This document shows, piece after piece, positions 16,273-26,321 of a DNA stretch of 64,000 nucleotides. The notes under the pieces were generated by a model. It had not been told where the DNA came from and did no database searches. It was given only the letters and a program-made list of their open reading frames with translations. Within the stretch, counting starts at the first letter, position 1, and each line of letters starts with the position of its first letter. Source of the stretch: Candidatus Enterococcus ferrettii (GTDB lineage Bacteria > Bacillota > Bacilli > Lactobacillales > Enterococcaceae); contig NZ_JAFREL010000005.1 in assembly GCF_017377655.1 (NCBI RefSeq), forward strand, positions 1 through 64,000, written 5' to 3'. The position numbers were made by a program, and so were the translations under genes.

Positions 16273-17109
16273 ATGATCAAAGCGATTTTTTTTGATATTG
16301 ATGGAACATTAGTTACTAAACAATCTAAAGCCTTGTATAGTACTCGGCTGGCTATCCAACAAGCCCGCAAAAAGGGAATAATGGTGGGGGTTGCCACTGG
16401 CAGAGGGCCCGTTCATTTAGCTGAACGGATAGACTGTCTGACGATGGATATGTTTGTGACCTATAATGGACAGCTGGTCTATCAGGGAGAAGAAGATGTC
16501 TACCAGCATGCCTTTGAACCAGATGTGTTAAAGGAAATTGTGACCTTTGCTGATCAGGAGCACCGCCAAATTATTTTCGGCGGCCGCCGTCGGGTGGATG
16601 GGAGTTATATCATGCGTTTATCTCAGGTTGGTTGGGTAAAACGTGTGGCAACTATGATGCCAAGTTGGTTTCCGGTTCGAACGACTAAAGGATTGTTGCA
16701 ATCCTTTAGTCCTAACCGCAGTAAAGAACGTTATGCTCGACTAAGTATTTTGCAGGAGCCAATTTATCAATGTGTATTATTTAGCGCTGAATCAGAAACA
16801 GAAAAACTGGAACGACGCTTACCTAATGTAACCTTCCAGCGTTCGAACCCCTATTCTGTTGATATTATTCCTAAAGGCGGTTCTAAGCTGTTAGGGATTC
16901 AAAAATTTTTGGAAGCCAACAATATTGCTTTTAGTGAAGTAATGGCATTTGGAGATAATCTGAACGATTTGGAAATGTTGAAGGGCGTAGGAATAGGGGT
17001 GGCTATGGGGAACGCAGAAGAAGAAACCAAAGCTCATGCTGATTACGTTACCGATACTAATGAGAACGATGGCATTTATAAAGCATTGAAATATTTTGAA
17101 ATTATTTAG
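16273..17109 (+). CDS. Cof-type HAD-IIB phosphatase
   Basis: The 278-residue protein has HAD motif I FDIDGTLV near residues 8-15, ATGRG for motif II, a C2B cap in the middle, K in IIPKGGSKL for motif III and MAFGDNLNDLEML for motif IV. All catalytic residues are present. This family dephosphorylates sugar phosphates and similar metabolites. The start has AAAGGAGCGG upstream. It lies 13 bases after the DUF72 gene and 8 bases before the next gene. The substrate is not predictable. Confidence 0.86.
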   Translation: MIKAIFFDIDGTLVTKQSKALYSTRLAIQQARKKGIMVGVATGRGPVHLAERIDCLTMDMFVTYNGQLVYQGEEDVYQHAFEPDVLKEIVTFADQEHRQIIFGGRRRVDGSYIMRLSQVGWVKRVATMMPSWFPVRTTKGLLQSFSPNRSKERYARLSILQEPIYQCVLFSAESETEKLERRLPNVTFQRSNPYSVDIIPKGGSKLLGIQKFLEANNIAFSEVMAFGDNLNDLEMLKGVGIGVAMGNAEEETKAHADYVTDTNENDGIYKALKYFEII

Positions 17110-17117
17110 GAGGCAAT

Positions 17118-17636
17118 ATGGAGAATCAATTTGATCCTTACGAAATGACGAAAAATTTTCATCATGTGTTTGAACCGCAACCGCCTGAAAAGCCAACGCC
17201 TTTTTCATCTGAGCGGGCCGCTTTCCGCGCTGGCTTTAAAATCGAAGAAATCGTCGAATTTGTATACGGTGCAGCCAAAGGCGATCAAGTATTGTTTGAT
17301 CAAATGATAGGTCAGCTGCACGAGAATATTGAGCAAGCTAAGACAAAGATATTGGATAAGCAGGAGTCAGTAACAGATCAGTTGACCGCTGAGGTTGATG
17401 CTTTGACAGATTTGCTGTATTTTACTTATGGATCCTTTGCTCTGATTGGGGTAGATCCACAGCCGATTTTTGAGATTGTTCATCAGGCCAACATGGGGAA
17501 ACTATTCCCTGATGGCAAACCTCACTATCATCCAGATACTCACAAGGTATTGAAACCAGAAAATTGGGAGCAGGATTATGCTCCTGAAAAATTGATTCAA
17601 GCTGAATTAGATAAACAAAAACGCCAAGATTTTTAA
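17118..17636 (+). CDS. MazG/PRA-PH-like nucleotide pyrophosphohydrolase (COG4696 type)
   Basis: The 172-residue protein is an all-alpha NTP pyrophosphohydrolase-like protein. KIEEIVEFVYGA and EVDALTDLLYFTYGSFALIG supply the two pairs of acidic metal ligands, and the following PIFEIVHQANMGKLFPDGKP segment is typical of the COG4696 group, often mislabelled as Cof or HAD proteins. It probably cleaves non-canonical nucleoside triphosphates; the substrate is not shown. AGGAGG lies just before the ATG. Its stop codon is inside the following terminator. Confidence 0.78.
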   Translation: MENQFDPYEMTKNFHHVFEPQPPEKPTPFSSERAAFRAGFKIEEIVEFVYGAAKGDQVLFDQMIGQLHENIEQAKTKILDKQESVTDQLTAEVDALTDLLYFTYGSFALIGVDPQPIFEIVHQANMGKLFPDGKPHYHPDTHKVLKPENWEQDYAPEKLIQAELDKQKRQDF

Positions 17637-17653
17637 AAATCTGGCGTTTTTTT
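17617..17653. terminator. Bidirectional terminator overlapping a stop codon
   Basis: AAAAACGCC pairs with GGCGTTTTT, and an inner AGATTTTT/AAAAATCT stem lies across a one-base bulge. T runs lie on both strands. It separates the MazG-like and aspartokinase genes. Confidence 0.85.
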
Positions 17654-17656
17654 AAT

Positions 17657-19009
17657 TTAATCAAAGAAAGTATAGTATAGGGAACGAACTGCTAACCGCT
17701 CTTGTTCTCCCTGAATAGCAAAGATAATACTTCGCTCATCGGCGCCTTGGCTGATCATGCGGAGATTAATATTTTTACGAGCTAACGCTGCAGAGCTTTC
17801 TGCTGTAATACCGGTATGAAATTTCATTCCTTCCCCTACTAAGGCAATAACTGAAATGCCATGTTCAATTTCAAGGTCATCAGGCTGAATTTTTTCTGTA
17901 ATCTCCTGAATTAGTAGTTTTTCCAGCTCAGAATTTAACTGAGATTCTCTGAAGATGATTGAAACAGTATCAATTCCTGAAGGCATGTGTTCAAAGCTGA
18001 TGTTCAGCTCTTCTAAAATTTGTAAAACACGACGGACAAAACCAACTTCGCGGTTCAACAAATATTTATTGATTGTGATACTGCAAAATCCGCGGTCACT
18101 GGCAACACCGACAACTCGATTAGGATTTTCTCGATCATATGATTCTTTGATTAAGGTGCCAACACACGATGGGTTGTTGGTATTTTTAATGACAACTGGA
18201 ATTTTCGCTTTAAATGATGGCATCAAGGCTTCATCATGGAAGACCGTAAAACCGGCATAAGACAACTCCCGCATTTCTCGATAAGTTAGTTGTTCAATTA
18301 AAGCTGGTTCATGAATATACTTAGGAGTTGCTGCAAAAATACCATCAACATCGGTAAAGTTCTCATAGATTTCTGCTTTTACACCTGCGGCTACAATCGA
18401 ACCAGTAATATCAGAACCGCCTCTTGAGAAGGTGCACAGTTTGCCATCTTTGGTGTAACCAAAAAAGCCTGGAATTACCAAAATTTCATCTGTATCATGC
18501 CATTGATAAATCTTATCATAAGACTCGTCCAAAATACGGGCATTGTGGGGTTCGTCGGTGACGATGATCCCTAATTCTTTTGGATTGACATAGCGAGCTT
18601 TCAATCCTTCATTTTGGAAATATGCTGCAATTAGCTGAGCATTTAAGTTTTCACCAGTTGCCAGGAATCTGTCTAAATCATACGGATTTTCTTCATTGAA
18701 GTTTTTCTGCAATGCGATTAATTCTGTCGCGAAAGCTTCACAGACGCTTGCGTCTAGCCCTAGTTCCTGGGCGTTGCTGCCATAGCGAGCTGCAATTTCC
18801 TCAATGAGTGAAGTAGTATCTTGCTTAGTGGATACTTTTTCATAATAAGCAATTAATAAGTCGGTGACCTTCTTATCCTCATCGTGACGCTTACCAGGAG
18901 CAGACACCACGACAAAGCGTCTTTTGGGATCGTCTTTAACGATAGTTAAGACTTTTTTTAATTGCTCGGCGGAAGCTACTGAACTCCCTCCGAATTTGAT
19001 TACTTTCAC
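17657..19009 (-). CDS. Aspartate kinase
   Basis: The 450-residue enzyme phosphorylates aspartate, the first step to lysine, threonine, methionine and diaminopimelate. It starts MKVIKFGGSSVA with the kinase-domain lysine, contains FSRGGSDITGS in the substrate site, and ends with two ACT domains from about 300 on. The length and sequence resemble the monofunctional YclM/ThrD-type (aspartokinase III) enzymes rather than the two-subunit type. The start is GTG at 19009, nine bases from AGAGG; a GTG at 19018 would overlap that site. No lysine riboswitch is visible upstream. Confidence 0.92.
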   Translation of the reverse strand: MKVIKFGGSSVASAEQLKKVLTIVKDDPKRRFVVVSAPGKRHDEDKKVTDLLIAYYEKVSTKQDTTSLIEEIAARYGSNAQELGLDASVCEAFATELIALQKNFNEENPYDLDRFLATGENLNAQLIAAYFQNEGLKARYVNPKELGIIVTDEPHNARILDESYDKIYQWHDTDEILVIPGFFGYTKDGKLCTFSRGGSDITGSIVAAGVKAEIYENFTDVDGIFAATPKYIHEPALIEQLTYREMRELSYAGFTVFHDEALMPSFKAKIPVVIKNTNNPSCVGTLIKESYDRENPNRVVGVASDRGFCSITINKYLLNREVGFVRRVLQILEELNISFEHMPSGIDTVSIIFRESQLNSELEKLLIQEITEKIQPDDLEIEHGISVIALVGEGMKFHTGITAESSAALARKNINLRMISQGADERSIIFAIQGEQERLAVRSLYYTFFD

Positions 19010-19040
19010 TCTGATCACCTCTTATTTTAATGTGAATCTA

Positions 19041-19069
19041 ATAATAGCTGAAATTGACACGAACTTCAA
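19041..19069 (-). promoter_or_regulatory. Promoter of the aspartate kinase gene
   Basis: On the minus strand -35 TTGAAG (19064-19069) and -10 TATTAT (19041-19046) are 17 bases apart, leaving a leader of about 25 bases. Confidence 0.65.
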
Positions 19070-19219
19070 GGGCTGTCTCCAAGAGAATCGCTGGAAATCA
19101 TTTTTTTTGCAGAAATCTTAGTTGATTTCTTCAGTTGGAAAAGCCACAGGAAGGAAGGCTTTTTTTCTGTAAGAAAATCCAAGTTTTACGAACTATTTAG
19201 TGATGGAACGAATAGTTTG

Positions 19220-19228
19220 TGCTATAAT
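19220..19228 (+). promoter_or_regulatory. Extended -10 promoter of ezrA
   Basis: TGC-TATAAT forms an extended -10 box about 90 bases before the ezrA start. The -35 region (GTGATG) is poor, as is common with extended -10 promoters. The rest of the 310-base gap between the two divergent genes shows nothing but a weak 6-bp hairpin at 19140-19162. Confidence 0.6.
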
Positions 19229-19319
19229 CTAGGTTAGATGTTTTTGCGAAAAAACGGATGAATAATCGAACTGTAAATAGTGAACGAACTTATTCTAAAC
19301 GTCGAAAGGAAAATCATAC

Positions 19320-21041
19320 ATGGGAAGTAACGTTATCATTGGTATCGTCATTGGGATCATTATTTTAGTGGCAATACTATGTTTGATTGGCTATTTAATG
19401 AGAAAGAAGAATCAAGAACGGTTAAAAGAACTAGAGAAACGCAAGGAATCACTGTTTGATCTTCCAGTAGTTGAGGAAGTTGATGAAGTGAAGAAAATGC
19501 ATCTCGTAGGTCAAAGCCAAAATACTTTTCGTGAATGGAACCAGAAATGGACGGATGTTTCGACTAAATCATTTGCTGAATTGGAAAGTCAGATTTTTGA
19601 AGTTGAGAGCCAGAATGAAACGTTTCGTTTCATGAAGGGCAAATCAGCTATCGAAAGTGCTGAACGAACCATGAAAGAAATGGAGGAGGAAGTTGCGGAA
19701 ATCCGCGAAGGACTAAAAGAGCTGCGTGAAACTGAAGAGCGCAATTCTTTAGCCGTACAGCAAGCACTGGATGTCTTTGAGGAATTGAAAAAGGACTTAA
19801 AGGACAATCGCGAAAACTTTGGTCATGCTTTACCAGAGATTGAAAAGCAAGTGAAAAATGTAGAAATTGAATTCACTCAATTTGTTACATTAAATACCTC
19901 CGGTGATCCTGTAGAAGCACGAGAAGTACTCGACGATGCGGAAAAACACGTTTACGATGTTCAAGCCATCATGCAAAAAGTTCCAGCTCTTTACGAAGAC
20001 TTGGAAAAAACCTTCCCGGCACAAGTTGAAGAAGTTGAAAAAACCTACAATAAAATGCTGGATGATAATTATGTCTTGCCCGAAGAAAACTTTGAAGCAC
20101 GGATTGAACAAGTAAAAAAACGCATGAAGCTTTCTGCAGAAGATTTGGAAAAAGTAGAATTAGATACAGTTGAAGCGGCGAACAAAGAAACCGCCAATTT
20201 AATTGACGCCTTGTACGACACGTTAGAAAAAGAGTTCGAAGCGAAACAATACGTTATTACTAATCGCAAAACAGTCAGTGAATACATTCAGCATGCATCA
20301 CGCAATAATCATCAACTAATGATCGAATTGGACCACACCTCCCAAAGTTATACGTTGAACAACAACGAGTTGGGACGGGCCCGTGGCTTCCAAACAGAAA
20401 TTGAAGAATTAGAACGTCGCAATCGCAACATGGAACCTTTGATTGACAAGCATGACGTTCCTTATTCTGAGATTCAAAATTTCTACCAGGATGCTTTCAA
20501 AGTTCTAGATGACATTGAAACCAAACAGGTAGAAATTGATAACGACTTGCAAGATTTGCGCAAGGGCGAACGTATTGCTCTTGAACGAATTGATACGTAT
20601 GAATTCCAGTTACGTAACCTGAAACGTTACGTAGAGCAGCAACGGCTGCCCGGGCTTCCTGGTGACTACTTAGAGTTTTTCTTTATCGCAACCGATCGAG
20701 TGGAAGAATTGAGTAAGTCATTGAACCGTATTCGAATCAATATGCAAGAAATCAATAAGTTGGTTAGTCTTTGTGATGAAGACATGGAGTTATTGGACCA
20801 AAAAACCAATGACTTAGTTGACGCCGCTGCATTAACTGAACAAATGATGCAGTACGCGAATCGATACCGTCATACTCATCCTGAGATAAAAACTGCTATT
20901 GAAAACAGTCTAGAACTGTTTAACAAAGATTATCGTTATCAAGATGCGCTAGATGAAATTGGTACAGCATTAGAACGTGTTGAGCCAGGTGCGTTCAAAC
21001 GTATCGAAGATTTCTACTTTAATAACCGTGAACTTGCTTAG
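19320..21041 (+). CDS. ezrA: Septation ring formation regulator EzrA
   Basis: The 573-residue protein has one N-terminal membrane segment (about 4-27) followed by a long, almost entirely alpha-helical, charged region with coiled-coil character, made of spectrin-like repeats. This architecture and length are typical of EzrA, which binds FtsZ and links division to cell wall synthesis. FREWNQKWTD near residue 70 and NYSLEL-type helices near the C terminus fit the family. GAAAGGA precedes the ATG. It is monocistronic, with a terminator directly after the stop. Confidence 0.93.
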   Translation: MGSNVIIGIVIGIIILVAILCLIGYLMRKKNQERLKELEKRKESLFDLPVVEEVDEVKKMHLVGQSQNTFREWNQKWTDVSTKSFAELESQIFEVESQNETFRFMKGKSAIESAERTMKEMEEEVAEIREGLKELRETEERNSLAVQQALDVFEELKKDLKDNRENFGHALPEIEKQVKNVEIEFTQFVTLNTSGDPVEAREVLDDAEKHVYDVQAIMQKVPALYEDLEKTFPAQVEEVEKTYNKMLDDNYVLPEENFEARIEQVKKRMKLSAEDLEKVELDTVEAANKETANLIDALYDTLEKEFEAKQYVITNRKTVSEYIQHASRNNHQLMIELDHTSQSYTLNNNELGRARGFQTEIEELERRNRNMEPLIDKHDVPYSEIQNFYQDAFKVLDDIETKQVEIDNDLQDLRKGERIALERIDTYEFQLRNLKRYVEQQRLPGLPGDYLEFFFIATDRVEELSKSLNRIRINMQEINKLVSLCDEDMELLDQKTNDLVDAAALTEQMMQYANRYRHTHPEIKTAIENSLELFNKDYRYQDALDEIGTALERVEPGAFKRIEDFYFNNRELA

Positions 21042-21067
21042 CCAGACGCTTGTCGTCTGGTTTTTTT
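21042..21067 (+). terminator. Terminator of ezrA
   Basis: A 7-bp GC-rich stem (CCAGACG with CGTCTGG) with a 5-nt loop is followed by seven T residues, right after the stop codon. Confidence 0.87.
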
Positions 21068-21215
21068 GTTCTTAAAAAAATTTTCTTTGATTAAAACTGA
21101 TAAGGTATATTTTCGAATTTTATCTGATTCCAGCTAATGGATGTAAGATAAATGATTTGGTGAAAAAAGTTAGCGCAAATTAAGATGCGTAAAAAGGTGT
21201 CTTTTTGAAAAACAA

Positions 21216-21247
21216 ACAAAAAAAATACGACCTGATAAAAGGTCGTA
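21216..21247 (-). terminator. Terminator of the carboxypeptidase gene
   Basis: On the minus strand an 8-bp stem (TACGACCT with AGGTCGTA) is followed by a long T run. It starts six bases after the stop. Confidence 0.85.
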
Positions 21248-21252
21248 CTGTG

Positions 21253-22680
21253 CTATTTAAAAATGTTAAGCAGGAACAATCCAGCGGCCGAAAATAGGCA
21301 TAACATACCGATAATGCGGAAGAGTAATACTAAAGAAGAACTCTGTTTTCTTCGAGTACTGCCTATGGATTTTTTAGCTGGCAGTAGCAGTGAAATAAGC
21401 AATGAGACCAATCCTATCACCACAATAGCAATTAAATGGAAAGGCTCGTTCATAGTGGAGGCAGTTTTTCCTAAAGTTTCTGGCAGACTAGGACGTTTCG
21501 CTTCCTTCAAGGGTTGGGTTCGTTCAATAGACTTATAGCTCGTTGCCAACTTTGGCATAGTATCGGCTGCTTGATCTAAGCCTTGATCTAACACCAGTTG
21601 ATCGTCTTGAATCGACACCACCGGCTGAGCATCCTTTTTAGTCACAGCATAAAAATCTTCTGCCAACTGAATATCTTTGCCATCAATTGTGTGGCTTCCC
21701 TTAGGTAAAACTAGCTGATATTCGTATTCTTTAAAGGCCTTTTCAAGGAGGGCATTACCAAATGGGTGACGGTAATATTCACCATTTTGATCAGACCAAT
21801 CGCCGACACCTAAAATAACTTCAATTAAACGAGTATTTCCACGCTTAGCTGTTGCAATATAATTGAAAGCACTGCTTGGACCTGAACCGGTTTTCAAGCC
21901 ATCGACGCCTTCAATCCCATATTTAGCACCGGGTAAAGAATAATTATAGGTCTCAAAACTTTCTTCATATGGGGTGCCAGTCATCGTTGTAACGTTCGGT
22001 TTATTAGTAAATTCCAATACCTCAGGATGGTCATTCACCAAGTAAAAGACCATAGTAGCCAAATCACGGGCTGTAGAAATATTGCTGCCATAAGGATCAA
22101 ATCCTGCTGGATTGTAAAGACCATCAAAGCTGGCAGCTGAAGCGCCGCTGCAATTATAGAAGGACGTTTGTTTCATTCCGATTTTTTGAGCTTTTGCATT
22201 CATGCTGCGAACAAAGGCCCCGGCATCATTTTCAGATATGGCATTTGCTAACATTACAGTGGCTACATTCGAAGATGGAACGGTGACCATCTTTAATAAT
22301 TCTTTGACCGGATAATCAACACCTGCGACAATTTTACTATTACTAATAGCATAGAGCTGGCTGATAGCCTGATCATTTTCTGTGGCCTTAATAGTAGTAT
22401 CCAACGTTAATTTACCTTCTTTTATTGCATCAAAAACAAGAAAAACGGTCATCATTTTTGAGATACTGGCAGGTTCTCTGGCCATATCAGGGTTTTCATT
22501 CCATAAAATTTGTCCATGTGTACCATCAATCACAATCGAAGCTTTAGGTTTATTAATTTCTAAGGCTTCTGTATATCCAGCCTGCTGTGTAATAGTAAAA
22601 ATATCTTCTTCAGCAAAGGCTGGTGACGCCAAACTGGCTAAACCAACTAAAACGAGTAATGCTAAAACTTTTTTTATCAC
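21253..22680 (-). CDS. D-alanyl-D-alanine carboxypeptidase (low-molecular-mass PBP)
   Basis: The 475-residue protein has a signal peptide (about 1-23, AFA), and all three penicilloyl-serine motifs: SISK at 72-75, SSN at 136-138 and KTG at 263-265. Two hydrophobic segments near the C terminus (about 415-440 and 455-473) anchor it. It trims the terminal D-alanine of peptidoglycan stem peptides outside the cell. The motif context (PASISKMMT, DGLKTGSG) resembles S. aureus PBP4-type proteins. The start is GTG with GGAG seven bases upstream. It is divergent from the cysteine desulfurase gene. Confidence 0.9.
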   Translation of the reverse strand: MIKKVLALLVLVGLASLASPAFAEEDIFTITQQAGYTEALEINKPKASIVIDGTHGQILWNENPDMAREPASISKMMTVFLVFDAIKEGKLTLDTTIKATENDQAISQLYAISNSKIVAGVDYPVKELLKMVTVPSSNVATVMLANAISENDAGAFVRSMNAKAQKIGMKQTSFYNCSGASAASFDGLYNPAGFDPYGSNISTARDLATMVFYLVNDHPEVLEFTNKPNVTTMTGTPYEESFETYNYSLPGAKYGIEGVDGLKTGSGPSSAFNYIATAKRGNTRLIEVILGVGDWSDQNGEYYRHPFGNALLEKAFKEYEYQLVLPKGSHTIDGKDIQLAEDFYAVTKKDAQPVVSIQDDQLVLDQGLDQAADTMPKLATSYKSIERTQPLKEAKRPSLPETLGKTASTMNEPFHLIAIVVIGLVSLLISLLLPAKKSIGSTRRKQSSSLVLLFRIIGMLCLFSAAGLFLLNIFK

Positions 22681-22869
22681 AGATTTGCTCCATTCCCTTA
22701 ATTCTGTTTTTTTCTATTTTAGCATAAGTTGCCGCAACTTTTTTTGATAATTTCTAAAACAAGTAAACTATTTAGTGAAAAGAGTTGTACGCTGTCAGTA
22801 ATCAGAGGCAAAATACTTGAAATATCTGGATTAAAAGGGGTTAGAATCTTTTTAAATTGGTAAAGTCGC

Positions 22870-22898
22870 TTGAAGCGCATCACGATTCCCGTTATAAT
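22870..22898 (+). promoter_or_regulatory. Promoter of the cysteine desulfurase-thiI operon
   Basis: TTGAAG (22870-22875) and TATAAT (22893-22898) are 17 bases apart, about 30 bases before the start codon. Confidence 0.8.
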
Positions 22899-22928
22899 AA
22901 GTAGGAATTTTTGAAGGGAAGTTGTAAA

Positions 22929-24071
22929 ATGATTTATTTTGATAATAGTGCGACCACGAATATTTTTCCAGAAGCACTTGATACATATGTAAAAACCAGT
23001 CAACGGATTATAGGGAATCCTTCCAGTCTGCATGATCTGGGTACACAGGCGCAACGCCTATTGCAACAGGCACGAAAGCAAACTGCTGAACTGTTGTCTG
23101 TTCAGACGAATGAGATTTATTTTACCAGCGGCGGTACGGAGGGAAACAATTGGGTTATTAAGGGTACTGCTTTAGCTAAAAAGGAATTTGGCAAGCATCT
23201 GATTATCTCCGGTGTGGAACATCCTGCTGTTAGTCGAGCAGCTCATCAATTGGAAACATTAGGTTTTGAAGTGAGTGTTGCGCCAGTGAACAAACAAGGT
23301 TTCGTTGAGGTTGATCAGCTGTCAGCTTTAATTCGTCCTGATACGATTCTTGTTTCAGTAATGGCGGTGAACAATGAAATGGGGGCTATCCAGCCGATTG
23401 GAGCTATCAGTGAGTTGTTGGATTTGTATCCGACAATCCATTTCCATGTGGATGCCGTCCAAGCAATTGGCAAGGTTGATCATTCGATCTGGCTAACTCC
23501 GCGAGTAGATTTTGCGACTTTCTCTGCTCATAAATTTCACGGCCCGCGGGGAGTAGGTTTCATTTATTGGAAAAATGGTAGAAAACTTGAGCCGTTGTTA
23601 GTCGGTGGTGGACAAGAAAGTGACCAGCGAAGTACTACGGAAAATGTTCCAGGAATTGTGGCTATGAGCAAAGCACTGCGTTTATACTTGGAAAAAATTG
23701 CGCAACGTCCCACACACACGGGAATTATTCGCAAGTATTTATTAGAAGCTTTAGCTAGTTATGAAAAGGTGACAATTTTTTCTGGTGATGACCAGTTCGC
23801 TCCACATATTCTTTGCTTTGGTGTAAAGGAAATTCGTGGAGAGGTAATGGTTCATGCCTTTGAGGAAAAGCAGATCTACCTTTCGACTACCAGTGCCTGT
23901 TCCAGTCGAAAAAAAGTAGAAAGCTCAACGTTGCATGCTATGCGAGTCCCCGAATACCAAGCAACTACAGCTGTACGGGTAAGCTTGGATGAGGCCAATA
24001 CCATGGCTGAAGCAGAACAGTTTATGGTTGTATTCAATCATTTATATGAGAAATTTGCAAAAATGAGTTAA
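22929..24071 (+). CDS. Cysteine desulfurase (NifS/IscS-like, ThiI partner)
   Basis: The 380-residue enzyme takes sulfur from cysteine using PLP. It starts [10 protein letters not shown], has the PLP-binding lysine K202 in [11 protein letters not shown], and a catalytic cysteine C324 in TTSACSSRK. The location 40 bases before thiI matches the nifZ-thiI pair of Bacillus, where the desulfurase feeds sulfur to ThiI for 4-thiouridine in tRNA. AAGGGAAG lies nine bases before the ATG at 22929; an upstream in-frame TTG at 22911 overlaps it. Confidence 0.9.
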   Translation: MIYFDNSATTNIFPEALDTYVKTSQRIIGNPSSLHDLGTQAQRLLQQARKQTAELLSVQTNEIYFTSGGTEGNNWVIKGTALAKKEFGKHLIISGVEHPAVSRAAHQLETLGFEVSVAPVNKQGFVEVDQLSALIRPDTILVSVMAVNNEMGAIQPIGAISELLDLYPTIHFHVDAVQAIGKVDHSIWLTPRVDFATFSAHKFHGPRGVGFIYWKNGRKLEPLLVGGGQESDQRSTTENVPGIVAMSKALRLYLEKIAQRPTHTGIIRKYLLEALASYEKVTIFSGDDQFAPHILCFGVKEIRGEVMVHAFEEKQIYLSTTSACSSRKKVESSTLHAMRVPEYQATTAVRVSLDEANTMAEAEQFMVVFNHLYEKFAKMS

Positions 24072-24111
24072 GAGGTACTGCTTAAAAATTAGAATAACGA
24101 GGAGAATGATC

Positions 24112-25323
24112 GTGCAATATACAGAAATTATGGTTCGTTATGGCGAACTTTCCACTAAAGGAAAAAACCGTCGTAGTTTTATTATGCAATTGGCTCAAAA
24201 TGTTCGGGGTGCGTTAGTTGATTTTCCAGCAATTAAGATTCATGCTGATCGTGATCGGATGCATTTGATTTTAAATGGGGAAGACAGCACACAGATAATT
24301 CCTAAATTGACAAAGGTTTTTGGTATCCAGACCTTTTCACCAAGTATCCGAGTAGAAAAAGACACGGTTGCTTTAAAGGCGACCACAGAGGAAATTATGG
24401 AAACTATCTATACGGGTAAGGAAACCTTTAAAGTAACTGCTAAACGCAGTGATCATTTCTTTGAATTAGATAGTCATGGTATTCAGCAATTTTTGGGTAA
24501 AGTTGTGGTGGACCGTTTTCCGAATATTAAGGTTCAAATGAAACACCCTGATATCAACCTGCGGGTAGAAATTCGTCGAGATGGCGCTTATTTATCCTAT
24601 GAAACGATTAAGGGCGCGGGTGGTTTACCGGTAGGAAGCAGCGGCAAAGGCATGTTGATGCTTTCTGGAGGGATTGATTCACCAGTTGCTGGGTACTTAT
24701 CTATGAAGCGAGGCGTAGAGATAGAAGCAGTCCATTTCGCTAGTCCACCCTATACCAGTGATCAAGCTTTGCAAAAAGCCAAAGATTTAACCGAAAAGTT
24801 GACTCCTTATGGCGGCAGCATCGAATTTATCGAGGTTCCCTTTACTGAGATTCAAGAAGAGATCAAGCAGCATACTCCGCAGGGATATTGGATGACTTTA
24901 ACTCGCCGGATGATGTTGCGGATCACCGATGCGATTCGTGAACTGCGCAACGGTTTGGTAATTATTAATGGGGAATCATTAGGACAGGTGGCTTCACAAA
25001 CATTGCACAGCATGGTAGCAATTAACGAAGTAACCAGCACCCCAATTATTCGTCCAGTAGCAACAATGGACAAAACGGAAATTATTGAATTGGCTGAAAA
25101 AATTGACACTTTCGAATTAGCGATTCAACCCTTTGAAGATTGCTGCACAATTTTCGCTCCACCACAACCAAAAACTCGTCCTAAAATGGTTAAGGTTTTA
25201 GAATTGGAAAAACGCTTGGATATTGATGGGATGATGGCTCGCTGTTTGGAGGGGTTAAAAATCGAAGTCATTTCGGCAACTCAAAGTGAAATACAAGTTG
25301 AGGAATTTGCTGATTTACTATAA
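24112..25323 (+). CDS. thiI: tRNA 4-thiouridine synthase ThiI
   Basis: The 403-residue protein has an N-terminal ferredoxin-like and THUMP region (to about 165) and a PP-loop ATPase domain with SGGIDS at 185-190. It adenylates U8 of tRNA and exchanges oxygen for sulfur. As in other Firmicutes it lacks the C-terminal rhodanese domain; a disulfide-relay cysteine pair is suggested by CC in FEDCCTIF. I chose the GTG at 24112 ([14 protein letters not shown]), seven bases after GAGGAG; the ATG at 24106 is one base from the site. Confidence 0.93.
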   Translation: MQYTEIMVRYGELSTKGKNRRSFIMQLAQNVRGALVDFPAIKIHADRDRMHLILNGEDSTQIIPKLTKVFGIQTFSPSIRVEKDTVALKATTEEIMETIYTGKETFKVTAKRSDHFFELDSHGIQQFLGKVVVDRFPNIKVQMKHPDINLRVEIRRDGAYLSYETIKGAGGLPVGSSGKGMLMLSGGIDSPVAGYLSMKRGVEIEAVHFASPPYTSDQALQKAKDLTEKLTPYGGSIEFIEVPFTEIQEEIKQHTPQGYWMTLTRRMMLRITDAIRELRNGLVIINGESLGQVASQTLHSMVAINEVTSTPIIRPVATMDKTEIIELAEKIDTFELAIQPFEDCCTIFAPPQPKTRPKMVKVLELEKRLDIDGMMARCLEGLKIEVISATQSEIQVEEFADLL

Positions 25324-25326
25324 ACG

Positions 25327-25374
25327 AAAAAGCAGATGGTTTTTCTCTTTAGAAAAAATCATCTGCTTTTTTTT
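25327..25374. terminator. Bidirectional terminator
   Basis: AAAAGCAGATG pairs with CATCTGCTTTT, with further AT pairs inside, and T runs follow on both strands. It ends at the stop of the convergent NmrA gene. Confidence 0.85.
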
Positions 25375-26242
25375 AGCTTAATTGATGGACTTCAATTTCT
25401 CGTTGGATGTATTCATCAAATGTAGTGGGTTGTCGACCTAACAACCATGACAAGACATTAGCATTGCCAGCAATACCATAATCGCTGTAGGTTTTAGCTA
25501 ATTCTTGGAAGGTCTTAACAAAATAGCTGTCGTATTTGGCAGTTGAGAAATAGTTAACAATCGTTTCAACTGGGACTTGCTGGCAATCAGCCGAACGACC
25601 AGTCAGTTGGTTGAATTTTTCCACCATATCGTTTGGAGACAAAAAGTCGGTTCCAACTAATTCATAGGTGGCATTGGCATGGCCAGGTTCTGATAAAACT
25701 TTTGCAGCAACTTCTGCCACATCCACAATGTCAACATAACCTAGTTTGGTAGTTTTGGTGTAGAAGCATTGATAAGCGTTTGAGGCCCAAACCATAGGAA
25801 TAGAAAAATTATGCATGTAATGCATTGGCTGTAAAATTGTATAATTGAGATTGTCCGACAATCCTTTGTAAACTAAATGTTCTTCGGCCTTTAGTTTTTG
25901 AGTATGCTGCGGCAAAGTCGACATGTTAGGATGGGTAACTGTCATCATCACGAATTGCTGTATACCAGCTTGAACTGACGCATCTACAAAGCGATTGGCA
26001 ATTTCTGCTTCGTCATAAATGAACATTGGCGGAATATAAAGTACTTTATCGCAACCTGATAAAGCCTTTTCCACGTCTGCTAATAATCGACCGTCACCAA
26101 CAAAAGTTTCTGTGGCACCAATTTCTTTGAGCTCTTCTACTTTAGGATTAATATCGAAAGCCCGAATAGTTAATCCTCTTTTCGCTAATTCGGTGACGAC
26201 TTGGCGTCCTACGCCTCCTGCTGCTCCTGTTACTAAAATCAT
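25373..26242 (-). CDS. NmrA/SDR family NAD(P)-binding protein
   Basis: The 289-residue protein starts ILVTGAAGGVGRQV, the dinucleotide-binding GxxGxxG motif of atypical short-chain dehydrogenases, and follows the NmrA-like pattern (FVMMTVTHPN, LQPMHYMHNF, VDIVDVAEVAAKVL). Such proteins act as quinone or aldehyde reductases or as redox-state sensors. The full SDR YxxxK motif is not evident, as usual in the NmrA group. GGAGAG precedes the ATG. It is transcribed divergently from a LysR-type regulator, which likely controls it. Confidence 0.82.
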   Translation of the reverse strand: MILVTGAAGGVGRQVVTELAKRGLTIRAFDINPKVEELKEIGATETFVGDGRLLADVEKALSGCDKVLYIPPMFIYDEAEIANRFVDASVQAGIQQFVMMTVTHPNMSTLPQHTQKLKAEEHLVYKGLSDNLNYTILQPMHYMHNFSIPMVWASNAYQCFYTKTTKLGYVDIVDVAEVAAKVLSEPGHANATYELVGTDFLSPNDMVEKFNQLTGRSADCQQVPVETIVNYFSTAKYDSYFVKTFQELAKTYSDYGIAGNANVLSWLLGRQPTTFDEYIQREIEVHQLS

Positions 26243-26321
26243 TTGTCCATCTCTCCTTTTTAATTTATGAAAACCGTTCTTGAATTTACGCTATAATCAA
26301 ACTAAGAGGTGAAAAAGCAGA

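Noticed and set aside
19010..19200. Lysine riboswitch before the aspartate kinase gene
   Set aside because: The promoter leaves a leader of only about 25 bases and no L-box elements are visible.
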